Of a DNA stretch of 64,000 bases, positions 57,484 to 64,000 are shown piece after piece (positions within the stretch are counted from its first letter, which is position 1; every line of letters begins with the position of its first letter). A model generated the notes under the pieces. The model had not been told where the DNA came from, made no database searches, and saw only the letters and a list, made by a program, of their open reading frames with translations. The stretch comes from JBBDMC01 sp963775235 (lineage in GTDB: Bacteria; Pseudomonadota; Alphaproteobacteria; Rhizobiales; Kaistiaceae), in assembly GCA_963775235.1 (NCBI GenBank), contig CAVZHY010000002.1, positions 310,001-374,000 of the forward strand. Reading direction: 5' to 3'. Position numbers and translations under genes: made by a program.

Positions 57484-58887
57484 ATGATTGACCAACCCAG
57501 AGAGCGTCGCATGAGGGTTCTTTCGCGTCAGTTTGAGACCGTCGCGGGCGCCCCATTGGCAGCTTTGGCGGAAGCGCCGCCGGATTCCCCGCGCGATGGA
57601 CCCCGTGCACCGGTCGTCGGGATAGACCGGCTCCTGGCGGAGGTCGATCACCTGGCGATGATCGCCGAGGTCTTCCCGGGCGGCATCGCGATGTTCGACG
57701 CGGACCTGAACATGGTCGTCTGCAACGACCGCCTCAAGCAGATGCTGGACTACCCCGAGTCGCTCTTCGCCGGCGGCAACCCGAAAATCGGCGACCTCTT
57801 CCGCTTCAATGCCGAGCGCGGCGAGTACGGTCCCGGCGACGTGGATGAGCACGTCCGCCACCGCATCGATCTCGTCCGCCACCGCGTCCCCCACGCCTAC
57901 GAGCGCACGCGCCCCAACGGCCGGACCCTGGAGGTGCGCGGTACTCCGCTCGCCGGCGGCGGATTTCTGACGCTCTATTTCGACGTGACCGACGAACGGC
58001 GGCGCGCCCGCGAGATGGCGGTGCTGATCGACAATTTCCCCGGCGGCATCGCCATGTTCGACAAGGACCTGAACATGGTCGTCTGCAATGACCGCCTCAG
58101 GCAGATGCTCGACTACCCCGATTCGCTGTTCGCCGCCGGCAACCCCAACATCGAGACCATCTTCCGTTTCAACGCAACGCGGGGCGAGTACGGGCCGGGC
58201 GACATTGATGCGCTGGTGAAGCAGCGCATGGCGCTGGTGAACCGGCACACCGCCCACGATTTCGAGCGCAAGCGCCCCGATGGCACCATCCTCGAGGTGC
58301 GCGGCATTCCGCTCGCCGATGGCGGCTTCGTCACCACCTACCAGGACGTCACCGCGAAACGACTGGCAGAGGCCCGCATTGCCTATCTTGCCCACCACGA
58401 TGCCCTGACCGGATTGCCCAACCGCATCCTGCTGCACGAGCGGCTCCAGCACGCATTGGCGACGGTGCGCCGGTACGGCGGCCGGCTCGCCGTGCACTAC
58501 CTCGACCTCGACGGCTTCAAGCCGGTCAACGACACCTTTGGGCACGCCGTCGGCGACAGCCTGTTGAAATCCGTCGGCGACCAGATCCGCCGGATGCTTC
58601 GCGAAAGCGACACCGCCGCCAGGATCGGCGGAGACGAGTTCGTGATCCTTCAGAACCAGGTGACTGGCCGGCAGGATGCCGAAACCCTCGCCGGCCGGCT
58701 TATCGACGCTTTCCAGCAGGCCTTCGCCGTTGCCGGCCGGCGCATTCGCATCGGAGCGAGCGTCGGCATCTGCCTCGCGCCGGACCACGGCCTCGATTCG
58801 GTCGAGCTGATCAAGCAAGCCGACGCCGCCCTCTATTGCGCCAAGGAGGCGGGCCGCGGACGCTTCGCCGTCGCGCCTTACAGATGA
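57484..58887 (+). CDS. Diguanylate cyclase with two tandem PAS domains
   Basis: The 467-residue protein has two near-identical PAS (PAS_7-type) units (about 60-175 and 180-295), each with PGGIAMFD, LNMVVCNDRL, MLDYP, RFNA-RGEYGPGD and EVRG. A GGDEF domain follows (about 305-465) with LTGLPNR and an intact active site RIGGDEFVIL. It should make c-di-GMP. No EAL domain, membrane helix or clear RxxD product-inhibition site precedes the active site. The ATG at 57484 is chosen; upstream lies the antisense of the monooxygenase leader. Confidence 0.93.
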   Translation: MIDQPRERRMRVLSRQFETVAGAPLAALAEAPPDSPRDGPRAPVVGIDRLLAEVDHLAMIAEVFPGGIAMFDADLNMVVCNDRLKQMLDYPESLFAGGNPKIGDLFRFNAERGEYGPGDVDEHVRHRIDLVRHRVPHAYERTRPNGRTLEVRGTPLAGGGFLTLYFDVTDERRRAREMAVLIDNFPGGIAMFDKDLNMVVCNDRLRQMLDYPDSLFAAGNPNIETIFRFNATRGEYGPGDIDALVKQRMALVNRHTAHDFERKRPDGTILEVRGIPLADGGFVTTYQDVTAKRLAEARIAYLAHHDALTGLPNRILLHERLQHALATVRRYGGRLAVHYLDLDGFKPVNDTFGHAVGDSLLKSVGDQIRRMLRESDTAARIGGDEFVILQNQVTGRQDAETLAGRLIDAFQQAFAVAGRRIRIGASVGICLAPDHGLDSVELIKQADAALYCAKEAGRGRFAVAPYR

Positions 58888-59104
58888 AATCGGCCGGGTC
58901 GCACGCGCCGCGTTCCTGGGAATTCACCGCACACGGACAGCGCGATCCCTCCCCGGCACGGGGAGGGGGGACCGCGCCGAAGCGAAGCTGAGGCGTGGTG
59001 GGCGGGGCCGGCCACGCGGTCGGTCGTTTCGGATCCGAGGTTAGGGCAATTCCAGGAAAAGCAGGAACCGGTTTTCCGTCCGGAATTGCGGAGAAACTAA
59101 AGAG
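58888..59104. repeat. Intergenic repeats, including palindromic repeat copy 3
   Basis: CCCTCCCCGGCACGGGGAGG near 58948-58967 forms a GC-rich hairpin of a common proteobacterial intergenic type. GCAATTCC at 59046-59053 pairs with GGAATTGC at 59072-59079 and is the third copy of the repeat found at 19.1 and 25.4 kb, here ending soon after the hairpin. Confidence 0.75.
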
Positions 59105-59218
59105 TTAGCGCGACAGCACCGCGCCGATCGCTGCAACGATTCCGGTCAGGATCACGACGAACACGGTAACCGATGGCGCGAGGCCAATGTAGCCCGGCAC
59201 TGCTTCGAATCCGGCCAT
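59105..59218 (-). CDS. 37-residue single-helix membrane protein
   Basis: An ATG-to-TAA frame of 38 codons reads MAGFEAVPGYIGLAP, then one hydrophobic helix (about residues 16-34, VTVFVVILTGIVAAIGAVL) ending in SR. An AGGGGAT lies 7 bases before the ATG, a good ribosome site. It starts about 120 bases past the sulfotransferase gene on the same strand and ends beside the palindromic repeat. No family is recognised, but the order of features suggests a real small membrane protein. Confidence 0.5.
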   Translation of the reverse strand: MAGFEAVPGYIGLAPSVTVFVVILTGIVAAIGAVLSR

Positions 59219-59337
59219 GGGAACGATCCCCTGTCGATGACGAATCGCCGGTTGCGTCGCGATTCGCTGATAGGCGAGAGCGTGCCGGCCGATGGTTACC
59301 GAAATCTTAAAATCGGGGCGCGCTCAGGTCTCCCCGC

Positions 59338-59958
59338 CTAACCCGTCGCGCGCGCCCGGCGTTCCAGGTGGACCGCCCGGGGAACCAACGGGCGTTCGCG
59401 TGTGTTCAGGTGCGGGAAGGGCACCGCGGGCACGTCCCGCCGGCCAAGAAACGAGCAGAGCGGCGCCCATCCGTCTTGTTGCTCGAAGCGCATTTCCAGG
59501 AGCTTTCCCGGACGACCGGAAAAATGCCGGCGAACGTCCTCGTTGTGCTGCCGGTAGATCGAAACATGCCGCTCGGCGTCGGCAACCGGATCGTATGAGC
59601 CGTAGATCAGGTAGTGCCCCACCCATCGCGGGATACGCTCGACGTGTCTTTGATAACTGTCGAGCCAGACGGCGTCCGTCCGCCGGGTCGTCAGGATGAA
59701 TTTCGCATCGGGGAAAGCGCGATCGAGTTCGCGGAAGGCCAGCGCCCAGGGAAAATCCTCGAAGGCGTTGTCGCGAGAGGCGGCGCCAACGAGCTTCTCG
59801 TACCTGCCTTCGTGCCACCTGTAGGTCAGTTCGGCACGGAAGCTGGCAACGCTGAATCCCAGCCACTGCAGGGCGCGGCCGAGACTTTTGGTCCCGGTCT
59901 TCTGCCAGCCGACGCAAAACACCTTGGGGCCAGCCCTCGTCAGGCTCTGGTTGGTCAA
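59338..59958 (-). CDS. Sulfotransferase family protein
   Basis: The 206-residue protein opens with a PAPS-binding P-loop, FCVGWQKTGTKSLGRALQWLG, and has FPDAKFILTTRRTDAVWLDS (the second PAPS site with Arg and Ser) near residue 85 and a C-terminal LEMRFEQQDGWAPLCSFLG block. This is the layout of small bacterial sulfotransferase-family proteins that transfer sulfate to lipids or sugars. The substrate is unknown. A TPR-glycosyltransferase-like gene lies upstream on the same strand after a long repeat-rich gap. Confidence 0.85.
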   Translation of the reverse strand: MTNQSLTRAGPKVFCVGWQKTGTKSLGRALQWLGFSVASFRAELTYRWHEGRYEKLVGAASRDNAFEDFPWALAFRELDRAFPDAKFILTTRRTDAVWLDSYQRHVERIPRWVGHYLIYGSYDPVADAERHVSIYRQHNEDVRRHFSGRPGKLLEMRFEQQDGWAPLCSFLGRRDVPAVPFPHLNTRERPLVPRAVHLERRARATG

Positions 59959-60686
59959 TTCGGAAATCGCCCGCCTCCCGACGACCTTGGCTCACGGCCG
60001 AAAACCCCCGCCGCAGGTCCATGCGCCCGGTCCATCGCCCCAATTGATAACTGAGTCGCGCCTCGCGACGAAACAGGTAGCCGGCCGCGGCTGCGCTGAC
60101 CGGGAGTCACCTCTCCATGGCAGACGTTTGCACCGCGCGTTCCCCGGATGCTCTGCAGCGCGACAGCGGTGCAGTGCTGATCCGGGGCCCATCGCGTCGA
60201 TCGGTAGGTCCCGGTTCTGCGGTGCATCACTTCGTGATGCGCCGCGCCCGGGACAAGTTGGCCTGACACGCGCTGCTCGGCAGCACCGCCGACCGCGTCG
60301 GCCAACGCCACCGCCGAGGGGGAGTCACCTCTCCCATGGGGAGAGAGCCTGCCCCCGGCTTGAACGGGGGTCGGAAGTCCGATTGATGATCAATCGGACT
60401 TCCGGGTGAGGGGATATAGCCCTCTCCGGCAATACGCTGACCCCATGTCATGTTGGTCGAGGTCGAGCGCCCCGATCGGTCAAGAAAGCGTAGCCCGGAT
60501 GGAGCGCAGCGCAATCCGGGTCGTGGATGCGGCCCCGGATTTCGTTTCACTTCATCCGGCCCGTCTCGGGCTGGTTCCGCAGGTAGTCTGCAAATCGCTC
60601 TCGATCAGTCTCAGCATGGTGACACTTATCAAGCGTAGCGCGGATGGACGCACCCGGATTTCGTTTTCACTTCGGCTACGGCCGCC
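59959..60686. repeat. Repeat-rich intergenic region
   Basis: No gene is supported. The region holds parts of common proteobacterial intergenic repeats: GGGAGTCACCTCTCC-type units near 60105 and 60319, a CCCGGATGGAGCGCAGCG / CAATCCGGG hairpin near 60494-60520, and a related CGCGGATGGACGCACCCGG near 60640-60660. A perfect 15-bp inverted repeat sits at 60373-60403. Confidence 0.65.
60373..60403. repeat. Perfect 15-bp inverted repeat
   Basis: GGAAGTCCGATTGAT and ATCAATCGGACTTCC are exact reverse complements separated by a single G. The repeat interrupts a longer repeat arm (GGGGAGAG...CCTCTCC). The stem is too long to be chance and could be a mobile palindromic element or a terminator. Confidence 0.75.
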
Positions 60687-62699
60687 TCACCCCACCCGCT
60701 CCCCCAACGCCGCCGCGATCGCCTCGAACACCGCGTCCCAGTCGTCGCGGCGCGACTGACGGAAAAGCCGCATCGTCGGATACCACGGCGAGGAGATGCC
60801 CCGGTCCTGCCAGCGCCAGTCGGGCCGCTGCCAGAGCGCCACCCAGACCGGCAGGCCGAGCGCGCCGGCGAGATGGGCGGGGCTGGAGTCGGAGGTGACG
60901 ATCAGGTCGAGGTTCGCCATCAGCCCCGCCACCTCGTCGACACCATCGGGGTTGTTGGCGATCTCGGCGCCGAAGCGCTCCACCGTCATCCCCGCCGGCA
61001 GGTCGTCGAGTTGGTCGAGGCCGTTGATCGCCTGCACGCTGATCAGCCGCACGCCCGGCACCGCCGCCAGCGGCTGGAATCGCCTGAGCGGCACGGAGCG
61101 GTAGCGGTCGCGGTAGTAGCCGGGGTTGCCCTGCCAGGCGATGCCGACCTTGAAGCCATCGGACCCGAGCCGCGCGCGCCACTTGTCGACCCGCGCCTGG
61201 TCGGCAGCGAGATACGGCACCCGCCCCGCCCGCGTCTCCGCGCCCGTCCGCAACACGTGCGGCAGGCTCATCGCCGAGACCTGGTAGTCGAAGCCGCTCT
61301 TGCGGGCATTGCGGTTGTCGACCACTTCGACGCCCGGCAGCGAGCGCCGCATCATGTTGGCAAGCACCGGCGGCACCTGGAAGGCGACGCGCCCGCCGCG
61401 CGCCGCCACGTCCGGCAGGAAGCGGGCGAACTGGATGGTGTCGCCGAGCCCCTGCTCGCCGTAGACGAGGATCGCCTTGCCGTCGAGGTCATTGCCCTCC
61501 CAGGCCGGCGCGATGCGGGCGAGGTGCGCCTGTTTGAAATCCGGGTCGCGAAGGCGCCACTCGTGCTCGGCCCAGCCGCGCTCGGTATCGCCGAGGTAGA
61601 GGAGCAGCATGCCGTAGTGGTAGCGGAGCGCCGCGTCGTCTGGGTCGAGCGCCACGGCGCGCTCGAACGCGGCCCGCGCCTCTGTGAGGTCCCCGAACTC
61701 GGCGAGCGCGTTCGCCTGAGCGTGATAGAAATCCGCGCTGGCGGCGCCGAGCCGTCGCGCCGTCTCCAGCATGTCGAGCTGCTCTTCCGCCCGCCCGACT
61801 TCACTCAGCGCCATGGCGCGCGCGGCGTATCCCTCCGGATCGTTCGGCGCCACGCGGATCGCCGCGTCCGCCACCGCCAACGCCTCGTCGAATCGTTTGA
61901 GCTTGCGCAACGCGCTCGCACGGGCCGAAAGCGCCGCGACATTTTCCGGCTCGCTCTCCAGCAGCCGGTCGGCGGCGGCGAGCGCGGCGGGATATCGCTC
62001 CAGTGCGATCAGGTAGCGCGCCTTGAACACCAGCGCCTCGGCGTTCGCCGGCTCGATCGCGAGCGCCGCGTCGACCGCGGCCAGCGCCTCGCGTTTGTGT
62101 CCGAGCGCGCGGTGGGCGCCCGCCTCGCCGAGGTGTGCGGCGACCATCGCGGGGGTCACACCCTGCGCGCGGCGGAAGTCGGCAAGTGCCTCGTCGAGCC
62201 GGCCCTTGTCGCTGAGCAGCGTGCCGCGGTTGAGGTGCGCCTCGGCGAGATCCGGGTTCGCCTGCAGCGCCCGGTCGTAGGCGGCGAGCGCTTCGTCCGG
62301 CCTGCCGAGGTCCTTCAGGATGTTGCCGCGGTTGAAGTGGGCGGTCGCATGGTCCGGCCGGTAGTGGAGCGCCCGGTCCGCCGCGGCGAGCGCCTCGGTG
62401 AGTCGCCCCGTCTCCTGGAGCGCCACGCTGCGGTTTGAGTGCGCCTCGGGCTGGGACGGCGCGAGCTTAACCGCGGCGTCGAACGCCTTCAGCGCGTCGC
62501 GTGGATTGCCCTGCCTGAGGCGGATGTCGCCGAGGATATTGAGCCCGACGGGGGTCTTCAGCGCCTGCCGATTCGCCTGCAGCGTCTTCGCCGCCTCGTC
62601 GAGTCGCCCGGCCTCGATGGCGGCGACCGCCGCGGCCAGCGCGCGGGCGAGCGCCTGCTGGCCGGTCGCGCTTTTCGGCAGGCTCCGATTCTGGCTCAT
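60687..62699 (-). CDS. TPR protein with C-terminal glycosyltransferase-like domain
   Basis: The 670-residue protein has about ten TPR repeats in its first two thirds (for example AHFNRGNILKDLGRPDEALA and AHLNRGTLLSDKGRLDEALA). The C-terminal domain resembles GT9/GT41-like transferases, with ILVYGEQGLGDTIQFARFLP near residue 410, VGIAWQGNP near 505 and LDLIVTSDSSPAHLAGALG near 590. Such proteins are widespread in Alphaproteobacteria and are often near flagellar or envelope genes, but their acceptor is rarely known. There is no signal peptide. The start is the ATG at 62699. Confidence 0.88.
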   Translation of the reverse strand: MSQNRSLPKSATGQQALARALAAAVAAIEAGRLDEAAKTLQANRQALKTPVGLNILGDIRLRQGNPRDALKAFDAAVKLAPSQPEAHSNRSVALQETGRLTEALAAADRALHYRPDHATAHFNRGNILKDLGRPDEALAAYDRALQANPDLAEAHLNRGTLLSDKGRLDEALADFRRAQGVTPAMVAAHLGEAGAHRALGHKREALAAVDAALAIEPANAEALVFKARYLIALERYPAALAAADRLLESEPENVAALSARASALRKLKRFDEALAVADAAIRVAPNDPEGYAARAMALSEVGRAEEQLDMLETARRLGAASADFYHAQANALAEFGDLTEARAAFERAVALDPDDAALRYHYGMLLLYLGDTERGWAEHEWRLRDPDFKQAHLARIAPAWEGNDLDGKAILVYGEQGLGDTIQFARFLPDVAARGGRVAFQVPPVLANMMRRSLPGVEVVDNRNARKSGFDYQVSAMSLPHVLRTGAETRAGRVPYLAADQARVDKWRARLGSDGFKVGIAWQGNPGYYRDRYRSVPLRRFQPLAAVPGVRLISVQAINGLDQLDDLPAGMTVERFGAEIANNPDGVDEVAGLMANLDLIVTSDSSPAHLAGALGLPVWVALWQRPDWRWQDRGISSPWYPTMRLFRQSRRDDWDAVFEAIAAALGERVG

Positions 62700-62786
62700 G
62701 CGGCCGGCAACCTAGCCGAGGCCGGCTGAAACATCGATATGACTGTCCTCCCCTTGAACTCTCCGCCCATTATTCGGAATCTATAA

Positions 62787-62801
62787 GAACAAATAGAGAA
62801 C
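62787..62801. promoter_or_regulatory. LexA box (SOS) upstream of imuA
   Basis: GAAC-AAATAGA-GAAC is the exact reverse form of the alphaproteobacterial LexA site GTTC-N7-GTTC. It lies about 43 bases before the imuA ATG. imuA-imuB cassettes are known LexA targets, so this predicts DNA-damage induction. Confidence 0.85.
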
Positions 62802-62843
62802 AACAAGAACCCGCGGATTCAGGCTAATTCAGGCAGAAGCATC

Positions 62844-63659
62844 ATGGATTCCAATGCCTTGGCAAGCCTGCGCCAGCGTATCGCCGAGATCGAGGAACGA
62901 CCCTTCGCCCGGGAAGATTCCCCGCTCCTCCTGCCCTTCGCGATTGCGCATCTCGACCGCATGCTCGCTGGCGGCCTGCGCCGCAATGCCCTCCATGAAA
63001 TATGCGGGTGCGCTCACAACGCCACCGCTGCGACCGGCTTTGCCGCCGCCATCCTCGCCCGGCTCGCCCGGCGGGACAACCGGCCGTTCCTGTGGGTTGC
63101 CGAAGCCGCCGCGGCCCGCGAGGCCGGCCTTCCCTATGGCGCCGGGCTCGATCGCTTCGGCCTCGATTCCCGGCGTCTGATCATCGTTCAGGTGAGACGG
63201 CCTGAAGAGGCCTTGTGGGTGTTCGAGGAAGGGCTCGCCTGCCGTGGCCTTGCCGCGGTGCTGACGGAGGTGCGTGGCAAGCCGCGTCTGCTCGACCTTA
63301 CCGCTTCGCGCCGCCTGGCGCTGCGTGCCCGTGACGGCGGCGTCATGGGCCTGATGTTACGCCAGAGCAATCAATCGCAACCGAGCGCAGCCATCACCCG
63401 CTGGCTGGTCGCTCCGCGTCCGGCAATGACCCTCGATGATTATCCGGCCGGCATCGGCAAACCAGCCTGGCACCTGACGCTCGAACGCAACCGCCTGGGC
63501 ACCACCGGCGTCCTCGATGTGGAGTGGGATCATGGCAGATGTCGTTTCATCCCCGTCACCGGCCCGTCGCATTCTCTGCCTGTCGCTGCCATACCTGCCA
63601 ACCGATCGCATCTGGCGCGAGAGCCGGGGACGCGCATGGCGTTCGCGCAGGCATCGTGA
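62844..63659 (+). CDS. imuA: ImuA, accessory protein of SOS mutagenesis
   Basis: The 271-residue RecA-like protein has no full Walker A motif. It matches the alphaproteobacterial ImuA form: LPFAIAHLDRMLAGGLRRNALHEI near the start (GG-L-R-LHE signature), then AAILARLARRDNRPFLWVAE and LIIVQVRRPEEALWVFEEGL. It works with ImuB and the error-prone polymerase DnaE2 in translesion synthesis. A LexA box precedes it, and its end overlaps the imuB start by 128 bases. Confidence 0.88.
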   Translation: MDSNALASLRQRIAEIEERPFAREDSPLLLPFAIAHLDRMLAGGLRRNALHEICGCAHNATAATGFAAAILARLARRDNRPFLWVAEAAAAREAGLPYGAGLDRFGLDSRRLIIVQVRRPEEALWVFEEGLACRGLAAVLTEVRGKPRLLDLTASRRLALRARDGGVMGLMLRQSNQSQPSAAITRWLVAPRPAMTLDDYPAGIGKPAWHLTLERNRLGTTGVLDVEWDHGRCRFIPVTGPSHSLPVAAIPANRSHLAREPGTRMAFAQAS

Positions 63660-64000
63660 AGATCCCCTTGCCATCGTCGCGAAGATAAGGGGTGCGGTCC
63701 GCCTCGTCGCCCTTGACGAAACCGCCCGACAACTTGGCCTGCGCCCGGGACAGTCGCTTGCCGACGCGCGCGCCATGATTCCGGCGCTCGTCGTCGCCGA
63801 TGACGACCCCCCCGCCGACCACACCCTGCTGGAAGCAATCGCCGAATGGACCGAGCGTTACACGCCCCTCGTCGCAATTGGGAAACAACAAGAGGCGTGG
63901 AGCGCCGCAGGCGCGACAAGGAAACAAAAACAAGAGACGCGGAGCGGCGAAGCCGCGACAGGGAAACAATATGCCCTGATGCTCGATATTACCGGATCGT
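63532..64000 (+). CDS. imuB: ImuB (Y-family polymerase-like), cut by the window end, with in-frame repeat insertion
   Basis: The visible 156 residues start MADVVSSPSPARRILCLSLP, then YLPTDRIWR, KIRGAVRLVALDETARQLGL and GQSLADARAMIPALVV, the N-terminus of ImuB, a Y-family relative that binds the beta clamp but is usually catalytically dead. Between TPLVAI (about residue 116) and ALMLDITGS, normally only a few residues apart, lies an extra segment of about 30 residues rich in Lys, Gln, Ala and Thr. It is coded by two hairpin-forming repeat units. The reading frame stays open through it. The rest of the gene, including the clamp-binding end, is outside the window. Confidence 0.88.
   Translation, partial: MADVVSSPSPARRILCLSLPYLPTDRIWRESRGRAWRSRRHREDPLAIVAKIRGAVRLVALDETARQLGLRPGQSLADARAMIPALVVADDDPPADHTLLEAIAEWTERYTPLVAIGKQQEAWSAAGATRKQKQETRSGEAATGKQYALMLDITGS
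63881..63969. repeat. Protein-coding tandem hairpin repeat inserted in imuB
   Basis: Three GGAAACAA blocks at 63881, 63920 and 63962 bound two related units of 39 and 42 bases, both multiples of three. Each unit has a hairpin: GCGCC-GCA-GGCGC at 63902-63914 in the first and GCGGC-GAA-GCCGC at 63944-63956 in the second, both followed by GCGACA or GACA. The stem bases differ between units but stay paired. Confidence 0.8.

Noticed and set aside
57457..58818. 453-codon minus-strand frame with internal repeats
   Set aside because: It mirrors the duplicated PAS units of the diguanylate cyclase gene, so the repeats are inherited from the other strand.
60873..62438. 521-codon plus-strand frame
   Set aside because: Antisense of the TPR-glycosyltransferase-like gene.

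Overview
The window is high-GC DNA from an alphaproteobacterium. The main evidence is gene order: hemC-hemD-mitofilin(Mic60)-hemY divergent from tsaD-gpsA, the rsmB-heparinase-purH block, an SOS imuA-imuB pair behind a GAAC-N7-GAAC LexA box, and DUF4170, DUF378 and ScfR/RamB-like genes. A Rhodospirillales-like lineage is plausible, but species rank cannot be set from this sequence. Several genes carry single-base frameshifts. Those in conserved genes (hemY, mic60, the heparinase gene) sit in or beside G/C runs and may be assembly errors. The dense indels in the first 2.7 kb look worse, meaning either real decay or a poor contig end.

Layout. 1-2.8 kb (minus): broken P-type cation ATPase and Ca2+/cation antiporter. 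3-9.9 kb: a small membrane protein, NAD salvage (pncB-pncA), a small heat-shock protein, an archease remnant, PHA synthase, ChaB and a fused phosphotransferase/P-loop kinase. Two perfect TTGAC-N4-GTCAA boxes and one near match precede pncB, hsp20 and phaC, suggesting low-oxygen control by an FNR/FixK-type regulator. 10-12.7 kb: convergent FAD oxidoreductase and CFA-synthase-like methyltransferase. 13-16.2 kb: DUF4170, isocitrate lyase and a divergent ScfR/RamB-like regulator. 16.2-19.1 kb: ECF sigma/anti-sigma pair, glutamine amidotransferase, TerB. 19.6-25.4 kb: DUF3307 protein, CHASE2 adenylate cyclase, nagA, FecR-domain secreted protein, TerC; CRP-type sites lie beside the cyclase and before the FecR gene.

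25.8-29.3 kb is an accessory patch: tiny membrane proteins, a truncated IS630 element, a decayed DNase I-like gene and an XRE regulator. 29.3-36.5 kb is a six-gene hydrogenase-4/complex I-like operon (hyfB-C-E-F-G-I order). Its large subunit lacks the cysteines that bind NiFe, so it is probably an energy-converting hydrogenase-related (Ehr-like) complex and not a hydrogenase. After two membrane-protein genes and a sparse stretch comes tRNA-Thr(CGU), then the heme/Mic60 cluster (39.2-43.9 kb), tsaD-gpsA-EVE, acs, DUF378, a secreted nuclease, htpX, rsmB, heparinase II/III and purH (to 55.5 kb). The last part holds a VOC protein, a flavin monooxygenase, a tandem-PAS diguanylate cyclase, a 37-residue membrane peptide, a sulfotransferase, a repeat-rich gap, a TPR-glycosyltransferase-like protein and imuA-imuB, the last cut by the window edge.

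The most unusual signal is at 63881-63969. Two short hairpin-forming repeat units are inserted in frame in imuB, and their stem bases co-vary between copies. They resemble in principle the protein-coding palindromic elements of Rickettsia. Other points of interest are the Ni-free Hyf-like complex, the low-oxygen boxes and three copies of a long palindromic intergenic repeat.
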